A DNA stretch of 64,000 nucleotides. Origin: Clavibacter sepedonicus (lineage in GTDB: Bacteria > Actinomycetota > Actinomycetes > Actinomycetales > Microbacteriaceae). The translations under genes were made by a program, and so were the position numbers. Each line of letters begins with the position of its first letter. The first letter of the stretch is position 1. The notes beneath the pieces are model-generated. The model saw nothing but the letters and a program-made list of their open reading frames with translations. It did not search any database and was not told where the DNA came from. Below, piece after piece: positions 47,042 to 54,838 of the stretch. The DNA lies in assembly GCF_000069225.1 (NCBI RefSeq), contig NC_010407.1, positions 372,001 to 436,000 on the forward strand, in the 5' to 3' direction.

Positions 47042-48085
47042 TCAGCTCTCGATAGCCACCGTCACCTTAGTGACGGAGACTACGTCTAGATGAGTGGCGG
47101 TTGCAACGGTTGGATGAAAAAGTGCAATGTTCACTCCATTGTCGCTGCTGACCGAGCTTGTGTAAATGACCCCGTCGAATCCCCTCTTCTTGATGTACTC
47201 GCAGAGGTACTGTGTTGGAACGTACTCATAAGCGACGCCGCTCGGCTGAACGGGGCGAGTCAGTTCTTCGCCTAGTCGCTCAAGGAGTGGTAGGTCGGCT
47301 CGAAGTTGGATGATTAAGGTCTCATCGCCATCGCTAAGCGGCGAGATTAGGGATCGAGGATCACGAAGGTCAGCTAGCTTGAGGTTGTCTGCGTCTGACA
47401 GGTCGAAGCGAGCAACACATGCTCGCTCGCCGGTGTGAGGGCGAAGCTCTGCGACAGCGGTTGCGCGGGTGGACCCCAGGTAGAGGTACGGAATACCTGC
47501 GGGATTTGCTCGACCGTGACCCGCCTTGTTGCGCGGAGGAGCCCCCATGTCTGTCAGAGGAAATGCATCGTCGCCCGTCATTAGGCGGGCCCGATACCAG
47601 TCGCTGAACTCGTGAGCATTGGGTGTAGTGATCAGTTGGTCTAGCAGAACCGCCAAGCGATCCATGTCCATGGGTTCCTCGAGGAACCATCGGTTGCTGT
47701 GCATGAGCTCGTCACGCAACTCTTCCCAGCGACGAAGATTGCCGCCGTCCGAATGCGCGATAGGCATGAACTTCTTGCGGACGATTTCGCCATCGTCCAG
47801 AACATCGGCGAGTAGCTCTTTTGCTTCTGCTTCACTCAACCTGTCGCTCGAGAACATCCTCCACTCGCTGATCAGGTGTCGGACCAGGAAATCCCCGTGC
47901 GGATTCTCGGTGTAGGTCGCGATGAGCGGCGCAAACCATTGACTCAGCCTGGAGGGGATAACGCAGAGCACATCTGTCTCGCCACAGTAGTCGCAGTTCT
48001 GCCTAACAGGTTCACATTGATTGATCAGTTCTGCTCGAACGTGTCGATCATTAAAACAAGTCGCGCAGCAACGGCGCTCAGACAT
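47042..48085 (-). CDS. RES-domain protein with N-terminal zinc knuckle (HEPN/RES type)
   Basis: 347 residues from ATG 48085, inside the end of the sce7725 gene (8-bp overlap). The N-terminus carries CxxC pairs C7-C10 and C31-C34, a probable zinc knuckle. A helical domain (about residues 45-170) resembles HEPN/RES N-terminal domains. The RES domain follows from about residue 185: Arg192 in 'HGRANPAGIPYLYLGS', Glu213 in 'AVAELRPHTGE' and Ser310/Ser311 in 'GVIYTSSVSS' are candidates for the R-E-S triad. RES toxins such as MbcT destroy NAD+. The usual Xre antitoxin partner is absent; the two upstream genes may control it instead. Confidence 0.78.
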   Translation of the reverse strand: MSERRCCATCFNDRHVRAELINQCEPVRQNCDYCGETDVLCVIPSRLSQWFAPLIATYTENPHGDFLVRHLISEWRMFSSDRLSEAEAKELLADVLDDGEIVRKKFMPIAHSDGGNLRRWEELRDELMHSNRWFLEEPMDMDRLAVLLDQLITTPNAHEFSDWYRARLMTGDDAFPLTDMGAPPRNKAGHGRANPAGIPYLYLGSTRATAVAELRPHTGERACVARFDLSDADNLKLADLRDPRSLISPLSDGDETLIIQLRADLPLLERLGEELTRPVQPSGVAYEYVPTQYLCEYIKKRGFDGVIYTSSVSSDNGVNIALFHPTVATATHLDVVSVTKVTVAIES

Positions 48086-49010
48086 TCGCGTGGTAGGCTG
48101 CAAGCGTCTCGATGTGATGCTTGATGGACAATTTCTTGACATATCCCAGGCCAGGGAAGTGTTTGCGGGAGTGCAAATCGCGGAACTCTTCGACAGACGT
48201 TGTGGAGAGAATCTTCGTTAGGGGATCATCGACCGCTGAGATGAGCTTGGCGAGCGCCTGCGCGAATTTGCCTGCTGGGTCGACAGGAGTGTCGTTTGAG
48301 TCGGACTTGAAATGATAAACGAACATCGCGTCATCGTTTGAAGGGTCGATATAGGTCAGATGGATGGCCACGGCATATGCGGGGCCGCCGCCCTCGCTGT
48401 AGTGATCGCCAATCGTCAGGAAGTCACCGTAGCCATCGCCTCCTAGCTCTTCGTAGGTCACGTGAAGATCTGAGAACCTGTCGACGAGGTCGTAGTCCGC
48501 GTTTTTCATCCGTTTGAACCCGTCTTCAATCAGGATACGCCGTGCGCCCTTAAATGGGCGGCGGTAGAGGGTATTACGGGCGTCAAGAAAAACATGCGTC
48601 ATTGAATCCGGCTGGACGTTGTTCGCTAGGGTCTTTCCGTCGGTGAACCCCGCATGCACGAGCGTTAGTGGCCGTTCAGAGTAGGGTTCGATGAGCCGAA
48701 GGACCTCGCCCACAGTCAGGTCGCTCGTGAGAAGAAGCGCCGGAGAGATTGCGTCGTTGTCTCCGTGGCTGTCGGCCATGTATTGTGCAAGAATTTCGCT
48801 GCTATCCCTGTGGTCACCGTGTCTCGGATTCACGATCACCGTGGCTTTGGCCCCGTTCAGGAGCAGTTCGTCTAAGGTGCGCTGAAGTCCTTTGAAGGTC
48901 TCGCGAACCGGCTCGATGATCGGATTGAAACCTGCGTCTGCGATGACCGCCGCTGACTCGCGGATTGCTATCAACTCGAACTGCTTACCGCGAAAGTAGG
49001 GAAAGTACAT
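48078..49010 (-). CDS. sce7725 family protein
   Basis: 310 residues starting MYFPYFRGKQFELIAIRE, the start typical of the sce7725 family (named after a Sorangium cellulosum gene; function unknown). The body alternates strands and helices ('KATVIVNPRHGDHRD', 'RPLTLVHAGFTDGKTL', 'THVFLDARNTLYRR') as in a barrel fold. A conserved-looking 'GDFLTIGDHYSEGGGPAYAV' segment is near residue 197-216. No membrane spans or signal. It sits between the nuclease-like gene (8-bp gap) and the RES gene (8-bp overlap), so all three are one operon. Confidence 0.8.
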   Translation of the reverse strand: MYFPYFRGKQFELIAIRESAAVIADAGFNPIIEPVRETFKGLQRTLDELLLNGAKATVIVNPRHGDHRDSSEILAQYMADSHGDNDAISPALLLTSDLTVGEVLRLIEPYSERPLTLVHAGFTDGKTLANNVQPDSMTHVFLDARNTLYRRPFKGARRILIEDGFKRMKNADYDLVDRFSDLHVTYEELGGDGYGDFLTIGDHYSEGGGPAYAVAIHLTYIDPSNDDAMFVYHFKSDSNDTPVDPAGKFAQALAKLISAVDDPLTKILSTTSVEEFRDLHSRKHFPGLGYVKKLSIKHHIETLAAYHANV

Positions 49011-49018
49011 CTTCGTTC

Positions 49019-49909
49019 CTAACTCCAGGTCATCACTGACGACATTGATGTACTAGTGGCTGCAGACAAATTTGCGCGCCCGCCGTCGTTTAGGTCGCCG
49101 AACAGGGCTGCAGTCCTGATCGACGGCGGCAAAGTGCCAATGTGCGCTTCCTGAGCTGCGCGTGTTCGACTCTGCTTCAAGACGGTGACGGCATGCCGAT
49201 GCACTTCGACCGGATCGAGAGCCGCATAAATCCGTCTTAGTTCCGCCCGGAGGTGGGTGTTCGGAACGTCGGGCGTCTCTACGCCAATCCTCGAGAGCAC
49301 CTGCGCAGCTTCGCTTGAGCGGAGAGTGTCTAAGAGTGCCGTTGGGTCGATGCGTTCGGGAAGATCCCGGGTTTCACGAATGACCTGCAGCCGAAGGCGA
49401 GGAGATAGTGCAAGTACGCCGACGTCATCCGGGGCCAGGCGAAGTACAGCGTCCGCTTGCCGGGGGCTCGTGACCACCGTGACACTCGCGAAGACAGACC
49501 TGTAGTCGCTGAGCTGGCTAGCGAGCCGACCGAGCGAATCTCTCTCCGACTTGATCTCGTAAGCCGTGGCGGTATCGTTGAGAATGACTAGATCCGCCTT
49601 GGACGCTCGTGCGCGCACCTCGCTCAAAACAGTTGCTGTGCGGAGGTTATGTCGACCGAGGGCGATCTTCTCGACTACCGCACTCCGATAGACATAGTCG
49701 TCTCTATTACCTGACTTCGTCAGCTTCTGGTAACCGAGATTGAGTGCGTCCCGGAGCGTCGCTCCTCCGGGCAGATCCGCTGGGACGGAAGTGTCTTGCA
49801 GGAGGCGAGCGACAAGGGGAGAGCGGCCGCTTCGGCCAAGTTCGCGGATAGCGGCAGGCGAGAACAGTCGCGAGAGAGCAGCGAGCTCTGGGGTGGCCGG
49901 TGAACCCAC
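49019..49909 (-). CDS. sce7726 family protein with PD-(D/E)XK nuclease signature
   Basis: 296 residues from GTG 49909, chosen because GGGAGG lies eight bases upstream; GTG 49918 would sit on the ribosome site. The family is known by its partner sce7725. Nuclease signature: Glu80 in a helix ('SAVVEKIALG'), Asp106 in 'SKADLVILN', Glu118 and Lys120 in 'TAYEIKSERD', and Q132-x3-Y136 in 'SQLSDYRSV'. This is the D-x11-ExK plus QxxxY layout of RecB-like nucleases. The N-terminal 45 residues and the C-terminal 120 residues are of unknown role. It is first in the island operon. Confidence 0.75.
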   Translation of the reverse strand: MGSPATPELAALSRLFSPAAIRELGRSGRSPLVARLLQDTSVPADLPGGATLRDALNLGYQKLTKSGNRDDYVYRSAVVEKIALGRHNLRTATVLSEVRARASKADLVILNDTATAYEIKSERDSLGRLASQLSDYRSVFASVTVVTSPRQADAVLRLAPDDVGVLALSPRLRLQVIRETRDLPERIDPTALLDTLRSSEAAQVLSRIGVETPDVPNTHLRAELRRIYAALDPVEVHRHAVTVLKQSRTRAAQEAHIGTLPPSIRTAALFGDLNDGGRANLSAATSTSMSSVMTWS

Positions 49910-50029
49910 GCGAAACACCTCCCACTGTTTGGAACCGTTGGCTGATTGTAGTAGGCGATTCGTGCAGGCTCTGTGAGCCGCGGCGCTAGTGGGTTGTTCT
50001 AAGCGGCGCCTTCCGTGACGGGCGCTTCC
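49910..50029 (-). promoter_or_regulatory. Probable promoter region of the island operon
   Basis: On the minus strand a TACAAT -10-like hexamer lies about 30 bp before the nuclease-like gene in AT-richer DNA. The -35 is not obvious. No operator-like palindrome was seen. Confidence 0.35.
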
Positions 50030-51094
50030 TCAACTGTCAGCGGATGAGGCCGACGCCCCCCACCGCGGCATCCGCGCGATCCCACCCCAGCGCCGCCCGA
50101 TCTCCTTGATCGCCGCGAGCGACCGCAGGTTGAAGTCCACGCCGAGCTGGTTCGGGATCGTGACGAGGAGGGTGTCGGCCGCGGCGATCGCCTGGTCCTT
50201 GCCGAGCTCCTCGATGAGCCGCTCGGGGGTGCCGATGTAGGAGCGCCCGAAGCGCCACTTCTCGCCGCCGACCTGGCCCACCTGGTCCCGGCCCTCGATC
50301 TGTGAGCGGACGCCGAAGAAAGCTTCCGACTCGTCGTCGACGATGGGGATGATGCTGCGGCTGACGCTCACGCGCGGCTCCCACGCGTGCCCGGCGGCGG
50401 CCCAGCCGTCGCGGAACAGCTGGATCTGCTCGGCCTGCAGCACGTCGAGCGGCACGCCGGTGTCCTCCGAGAGGAGCGTCGACGACATGAGGTTCATGCC
50501 CTGCTCGGCCGCCCACCGGCCGGTGGCGCGGGTGCCGGCGCCCCACCAGATCCGCTCGCGGAGGCCCGGCGACTGCGGCGTGATGGCGACGCCGCCCGCG
50601 ATGATCCCGCGCTGCGGTGCCGCGGTCGCGAGCTCCTCGCCCTCGAGCGCGCGGAGGAAGAGGTCGGTGTGGCGGTGGGCCATGTCGGCGTCGGTCTCGC
50701 CGTCGCGCGGCACGTAGCCGAACGACTCGTAGCCGGCCTCGACCTGCTCGGGGGATCCGCGGCTGATGCCGAGCTGCACCCGCCGGTTGGAGATGAGGTC
50801 GGTCATCGCCGCCTCCTCCGCCATGTAGAGGGGGTTCTCGTAGCGCATGTCGACGACGCCGGTGCCGATCTCGATCCGCCTGGTGCGGCTCGCGATGGCG
50901 GCCAGCAGCGGGAACGGCGACGCCTGCTGCGGCGCGAAGTGGTGCACGCGGAAGTACGCGCCGTCGATGCCGATCTCCTCGGCCGCGATCGCGAGGTCGA
51001 CCGACTGCAGGAGCGAGTCCTGGGCGGTGCGGACGCGGGATCCGCGCACGTCCTGCCAGTGGTTGAACGACAGGAAGCCGATCTTGGTGGCCAT
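50030..51094 (-). CDS. LLM-class (luciferase-like) flavin oxidoreductase
   Basis: 354 residues from ATG 51094. Single-domain luciferase-like barrel: 'IGFLSFNHWQDVRGSRVRT', 'IDGAYFRVHHFAPQQASPFP', 'IEIGTGVVDMRYENPLYMAE', 'RVQLGISRGSPEQVEAGYES'. It probably oxidises an unknown substrate with FMN. Near the C-terminus one base is missing compared with the left repeat, so the last 20 residues ('RRWGGIARMPRWGASASSAD') differ from the expected 'ALGWDRADAAVGG' ending. The island begins beside this 3' end. Confidence 0.85.
   Translation of the reverse strand: MATKIGFLSFNHWQDVRGSRVRTAQDSLLQSVDLAIAAEEIGIDGAYFRVHHFAPQQASPFPLLAAIASRTRRIEIGTGVVDMRYENPLYMAEEAAMTDLISNRRVQLGISRGSPEQVEAGYESFGYVPRDGETDADMAHRHTDLFLRALEGEELATAAPQRGIIAGGVAITPQSPGLRERIWWGAGTRATGRWAAEQGMNLMSSTLLSEDTGVPLDVLQAEQIQLFRDGWAAAGHAWEPRVSVSRSIIPIVDDESEAFFGVRSQIEGRDQVGQVGGEKWRFGRSYIGTPERLIEELGKDQAIAAADTLLVTIPNQLGVDFNLRSLAAIKEIGRRWGGIARMPRWGASASSADS
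50036..50154. repeat. Right direct repeat at 3' end of luciferase-like gene
   Basis: Counterpart of 46688-46807, with the 50-bp identical block at 50100-50149. It is the native end of the LLM gene. A one-base deletion relative to the left copy lies just outside the block. Confidence 0.8.
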
Positions 51095-51173
51095 GGGGCG
51101 CTCCTCGGTGCTCGACGGCGGCGGATCCAGGTGGCTGCGTCTGCATGGATGTGAACCACGGCCCTGAGCCTGC

Positions 51174-51329
51174 CTATTCCCCCGAGTCGTGCGGGTCCTC
51201 GGTATCCGTCGGCTCGATCAGCTCGCGCTCGACGAACTCCTCGCGACGCGCTCGCTCGAGCGACTCGATCAGTCGCTTCGCGCCGACTGGGTTCCGGAGC
51301 AGGTAGGAGGTCTCGTCGTGCTCGGACAT
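51174..51329 (-). CDS. Short YefM/Phd C-terminal-like antitoxin peptide
   Basis: 51 residues from ATG 51329, with AGG upstream. 'ETSYLLRNPVGAKRLIESLE' and 'RARREEFVERELIEP' match the C-terminal toxin-binding half of YefM-type antitoxins (consensus TxYLLRSPxNAxRLLxAL). The DNA-binding half is missing and no toxin gene is next to it. It may be a remnant or a solitary neutralising peptide. Confidence 0.5.
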   Translation of the reverse strand: MSEHDETSYLLRNPVGAKRLIESLERARREEFVERELIEPTDTEDPHDSGE

Positions 51330-51398
51330 GGGAGCCTTTCGTCGGGGGTGACGCGAAGGTACCTGGCGCCCCCGACCTCACCGGCCTACGCTCCGACC

Positions 51399-51743
51399 AT
51401 GCACCGCATCTTCACGACGTCGTTCGCGTCGGTCTACGTGCTCTACGTGAAGAAGGTGGAACGGAAGGGACGCACGCGCGCGGAGGTCGACCAGGTCATC
51501 ACCTGGCTCACCGGCTTCGACGCCGCGGAGCTCCAGCACCACCTCGACGCGGAGACCACGTTCGAGGACTTCTTCGCCGCCGCGCGCCTCACCCCGCTCG
51601 CCGACGAGGTCCGCGGCGTCATCTGCGGCGTCCGCATCGAGGAGATCGACGACCCGCTCATGAAGGAGATCCGGATCCTCGACCGGCTCGTGGACGAGGT
51701 GGCTCGCGGCCGGCCGATGCAGAAGGTGCTGCGCGGCAGCTAG
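51399..51743 (+). CDS. DUF2200 family protein
   Basis: 114 residues from ATG 51399. 'HRIFTTSFASVYVLYVKKVE' and 'WLTGFDAAELQHHLDAETTF' are typical of DUF2200, small cytoplasmic proteins of unknown function with a helical fold. Full length for the family. The stop TAG overlaps the stop of the convergent DUF2283 gene. Confidence 0.82.
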   Translation: MHRIFTTSFASVYVLYVKKVERKGRTRAEVDQVITWLTGFDAAELQHHLDAETTFEDFFAAARLTPLADEVRGVICGVRIEEIDDPLMKEIRILDRLVDEVARGRPMQKVLRGS

Positions 51744-51969
51744 GCGATCCGCACCGCATCCGCCAGCACCGCCGCGGGCAGCACCGCGCTCGCGTGCAGC
51801 ACCTCGACGCCGAGCAGGCGGCCGTCGGCGTCGAAGTCGAGCGCGACCTCGCCGCGGTCGCCGGGCGTCGTGATGGAGTGGATCGTCGTCTCCACGCGTC
51901 CGTCGCCGGCCGGCCCGGCCAGCTCGACGTACGCGGCGTCCGCGACCCGTCGTACGTGACCCGCATCAT
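51740..51969 (-). pseudogene. DUF2283 gene with frameshift
   Basis: Reading begins MMRVTYDG from ATG 51969, which overlaps the TetR stop. One base is missing near 51945-51950. The other frame then reads 'VADAAYVELAGPAGDG' and 'RGEVALDFDADGRLLGVEVL' to the stop at 51740, the full DUF2283 pattern (about 75 residues). Function of the family is unknown. It would be translationally coupled to tetR if intact. Confidence 0.65.
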
Positions 51970-52541
51970 GCGCCCGCCGTCATCACCCGACGGAACGCGT
52001 CGAGCGTCTCGCGCAGCACCTCGGCGAGGTCGGTCTCGGCGCCGCCCTCGGAGAGCCAGCGGCCGATGGAGACGCCGAAGACCGTCGCGGTGGCGTGGGC
52101 GACGAGCACGGCGGTGAGCGGATCCGACCCGCGCTCCGCGAAGCCCTGGCGCACGGCCTCCTGCATCGCCTGCACCTTGCGCATCTCGCGCTCCTGCAGC
52201 CCCGCGTCGGCGCCGATGATGCGCTTGCGGGCGAGCAGGGTGTCGCGCCCCTCCGCGAACTGGGAGGCGACGACCTCCGGGAAGCCGTCCTCGACGACCT
52301 GGAGCGGGGAGCGGTCGGGCGACGCCTCGCGGATGATGCGCGTCACGAGCGCGGGCAGCTCGTCCTCCTCGGCGAACAGCACCTCGCGCTTGTCGGCGAA
52401 GTGGCGGAAGAAGGTGCGGGTGGTGAGGCCGGCGCGGGCGGTGATCTCCGGCACGGTCGTCTCGGCGAAGCCCCGGCTCTGGAACAGCTCGAGCGCGGCG
52501 GCCGCTAGGCGCTCGCGCGTGTCCGGCTGCCATCTGCTCAT
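51966..52541 (-). CDS. TetR family transcriptional regulator
   Basis: 191 residues from ATG 52541. Helix-turn-helix 'AALELFQSRGFAETTVPEIT' then 'AGLTTRTFFRHFADKREVLF' (about residues 15-56). C-terminal domain resembles MftR-like TetR proteins. It is divergent from an alcohol dehydrogenase-like gene; an almost ideal operator lies between them at 52587-52607. Confidence 0.86.
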   Translation of the reverse strand: MSRWQPDTRERLAAAALELFQSRGFAETTVPEITARAGLTTRTFFRHFADKREVLFAEEDELPALVTRIIREASPDRSPLQVVEDGFPEVVASQFAEGRDTLLARKRIIGADAGLQEREMRKVQAMQEAVRQGFAERGSDPLTAVLVAHATATVFGVSIGRWLSEGGAETDLAEVLRETLDAFRRVMTAGA

Positions 52542-52586
52542 GCGTCGATCCTAGGTGATGACGCGACGTGCCATGACAGTGCATAC

Positions 52587-52607
52587 TGATGACACGCGAT
52601 GTCATCA
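52587..52607. promoter_or_regulatory. TetR operator, perfect 8-bp arms
   Basis: TGATGACA (52587-52594) and TGTCATCA (52600-52607) around CGCGA. It lies between the divergent tetR (start 52541) and dehydrogenase (start 52639) genes. A nearby half-site, CATGACA (52572-52578), may add a second contact. Confidence 0.65.
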
Positions 52608-52638
52608 GGCAGCGCGATCCTCAGATCGGAGATCCGCC

Positions 52639-53760
52639 GTGTCCACCGAAACCGCCGCCTGGCTCGCCTCGTCCGCCGCCGACCTCACCGTCGGGTCCGC
52701 GCCGCGCACCGCACCCCGGGAGGGCGAGGTCGCCGTCCGCGTCCGCGCCGTCGCGATCAACCCGCTCGACACCATGAAGCAGCACATGGGCGACCTCATG
52801 TACCGCTGGCTCCCGCACCCCGCGGTGCTGGGCGAGGACGTCGCGGGCGTCATCGAGGAGGTCGGCCCCGGCGTCACGCGCTTCGCCGTCGGCGACCGGG
52901 TCGTCGCGTACGCGGTGGGCATGGAGAAGGGGCGGCGGCACGCGCCCGAGGGCGGGTTCCAGACGCGCGCGATCGTGCGCAACAACCTCGCCGCGCCGAT
53001 CCCGGACGCGATGCGCTTCGAGGACGCCGCCGTCCTCCCGCTCGGGATCTCGACCGCCGCGTCCGGCCTCTTCGGCGCCGGCCAGCTCGGCTTGCGCATG
53101 CCCGACGCGACCACGCCGCCGACGGGGGAGACCGTGGTGGTGTGGGGCGGATCCACGAGCGTCGGCATGAACGCGATCCAGCTCGCGGTCGCCGCCGGCT
53201 ACGACGTCGTGACGACCGCGTCGCCGCGCAACCACGAGCTCGTGAGGAGCCTCGGCGCGAGCCGCGCGTTCGACTACCGCAGCCCGACGGCGGTCCGCGA
53301 CATCACGGCGCAGCTCGCGGAGAGCGGCCGCAAGGTGGCGGGCGTGCTCGCGATCGGCACGGGATCCGGGGCGCCGGCCGTCGACATCGCCATCGCGAGC
53401 GGCGCGACGCGGGTCAGCATGGCGAGCCCGCCGGTGTCGTTCGAGACCCTGCCGCGCGGCGGCCGCGTGGGCCTGCCGCTCGTGCGCCTCGGGATCCGCA
53501 TGGGCACGGCGACCCCGGCCCTGATGCTCCGCGCACGCGTCCGCGGGATCCGGGCGAGCTTCATCTGGGGCAGCGCGCTCATGCACGACGGCGTCGGCGC
53601 GATGCTCTGGGGGCGGTTCCTGCCGGCCGCGCTCGCCGAGGGCCGCTACGTGGCGGCGCCCGCAGCCGAGGTCGTCGGCACGGGGCTCGAGGCGATCCAG
53701 CCGGCGATGGACCGCCTGCGCGCGGGCGTCTCGGCACGGAAGCTCGTGGTCGCGCTCTAG
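52639..53760 (+). CDS. Zinc-type alcohol dehydrogenase-like (MDR) protein
   Basis: 373 residues from GTG 52639. Medium-chain dehydrogenase/reductase fold: 'VRVRAVAINPLDTMKQHMGD', 'LGEDVAGVIEEVGPGVTRFA', and nucleotide-binding 'VVVWGGSTSVGMNAIQLAVA' (about residues 170-189). It lacks the Cys/His zinc ligands of true alcohol dehydrogenases, so a quinone- or enoyl-reductase-like role is more likely. Divergent TetR control. An IS481-family element begins 2 bp after its stop. Confidence 0.84.
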   Translation: MSTETAAWLASSAADLTVGSAPRTAPREGEVAVRVRAVAINPLDTMKQHMGDLMYRWLPHPAVLGEDVAGVIEEVGPGVTRFAVGDRVVAYAVGMEKGRRHAPEGGFQTRAIVRNNLAAPIPDAMRFEDAAVLPLGISTAASGLFGAGQLGLRMPDATTPPTGETVVVWGGSTSVGMNAIQLAVAAGYDVVTTASPRNHELVRSLGASRAFDYRSPTAVRDITAQLAESGRKVAGVLAIGTGSGAPAVDIAIASGATRVSMASPPVSFETLPRGGRVGLPLVRLGIRMGTATPALMLRARVRGIRASFIWGSALMHDGVGAMLWGRFLPAALAEGRYVAAPAAEVVGTGLEAIQPAMDRLRAGVSARKLVVAL

Positions 53761-53761
53761 C
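53757..53761. repeat. Left target-site duplication CTAGC of the IS481-family element
   Basis: CTAGC directly before the left terminal repeat is repeated at 54831-54835 after the right end, one base beyond it. It includes the TAG stop codon of the dehydrogenase. Confidence 0.5.
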
Positions 53762-54829
53762 TGTACTCGGCCATGACGTTGGTGACACTTCGGGGCGTGT
53801 GAAGAGGCCTCCTGGCTTGATGGAGCTGTTCAGTTCAACCATCGCCAGGAGGCCTCGATGTCCCACGGTAATGCTCGTCTGACGGTTCACGGGAGGGTTC
53901 TCCTCGTGCGGCGGGTGGTGGAGGATCGTCGGCCGGTCGCGCACGTCGCGCGGGAGCTGGGGGTGTCGCGGCAGTGCGCGCATCGATGGGTGAACCGGTT
54001 CCGTGCCGAGGGGCTGCGAGGGCTGACGGATCGGTCATCGCGGCCCCGGTCAGTACCGAGGCGAACGAGCCCGGAGCGGGAACGGGCCGTGCTGGAAGCG
54101 CGGGCCCAGTTGCGGGCGGGTCCTGCGCGGCTGGCTCCGGTGACAGGTGTTCCATCCCGTACGATCTCCCGGATCCTGCGCCGGCACGGGGCGCCGCCGT
54201 TGGCATGGTTGGACCCCGTCACCGGGGCCGTGATCCGGGCATCCCGGTCAACGGCGCACCGGTATGAGCACGAGCATCCGGGTGATCTGATCCACGTGGA
54301 CGTGAAGAAGCTCGGGAGGATCCCGGACGGAGGCGGCTGGCGGGTCCACGGGCGCAGCGAGCAGGTCCGCGGCCGCGGGATCGGGTTCGATTACGTCCAT
54401 GCCGCGGTCGATGACCACACCCGTCTCGCCTACGCGGAGATCCATCCCGATGAGAAAGGCGCGACCGCGGCCGGGTTCCTGACCCGCGCAGCGGCGTACT
54501 TCGCCGGGCGCGGGATCACCCGGATCGAGCGGGTCATCACGGACAACGCGTTCGCCTACCGGCACTCGACCGTGTTCAAGAACGCCGTCCAGGACCTGGG
54601 CGCGCGGCAGAAGTTCATCCGCCCGCACTGCCCCTGGCAGAACGGCAAGGTCGAGCGCTTCAACCGGACCCTCGCGACCGAGTGGGCCTACCGGCAACCC
54701 TTCACCAGCAACCAACACCGGGCCGACGCGCTTGACCCCTTCATCGAGCACTACAACACTGAACGAATCCACTCAAGCCACGGGCTCACGCCCGCGGCCC
54801 GAGTGTCACCAACGTCATGACCCAGTACA
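53762..54829 (+). mobile_element. IS481-family insertion sequence
   Basis: About 1,068 bp with 28-bp terminal inverted repeats (53762-53789 and 54802-54829, 26 of 28 matching), both starting TGTACT and carrying CATGACGTTGGTGACACT. It holds one transposase gene of normal length. Flanking CTAGC copies suggest a recent, clean insertion at the end of the dehydrogenase gene. Confidence 0.88.
53858..54820 (+). CDS. IS481 family transposase
   Basis: 320 residues from ATG 53858. An N-terminal helix-turn-helix ('VAHVARELGVSRQCAHRWV', about residues 26-44) is followed by an integrase-core DDE domain. Acidic residues are in 'LIHVDVKKLGRIPDG' (D, about 143), 'ITDNAFAYRHS' (D, about 229) and 'QNGKVERFNRTLATE' (E, about 265). 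Spacing fits DDE transposases. It fills the element, so it is probably intact. Confidence 0.9.
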   Translation: MSHGNARLTVHGRVLLVRRVVEDRRPVAHVARELGVSRQCAHRWVNRFRAEGLRGLTDRSSRPRSVPRRTSPERERAVLEARAQLRAGPARLAPVTGVPSRTISRILRRHGAPPLAWLDPVTGAVIRASRSTAHRYEHEHPGDLIHVDVKKLGRIPDGGGWRVHGRSEQVRGRGIGFDYVHAAVDDHTRLAYAEIHPDEKGATAAGFLTRAAAYFAGRGITRIERVITDNAFAYRHSTVFKNAVQDLGARQKFIRPHCPWQNGKVERFNRTLATEWAYRQPFTSNQHRADALDPFIEHYNTERIHSSHGLTPAARVSPTS

Positions 54830-54838
54830 CCTAGCGCC

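Larger units (their letters stand above)
46688..50154. mobile_element. Lower-GC genomic island carrying a three-gene defence-like operon
   Basis: The DNA between the two copies of the LLM gene 3' end is clearly less GC-rich (by eye about 50-57% against above 70%) and uses AT-ending codons. It carries only three minus-strand genes and short non-coding ends, with no integrase, transposase or tRNA. The layout suggests a cassette brought in by homologous recombination or a lost mobile element, with the LLM 3' end as the junction. Confidence 0.7.

Noticed and set aside
47090..48315. Short plus-strand frames opposite the island genes
   Set aside because: Fragmented, no ribosome sites; the minus-strand genes explain the coding signal.
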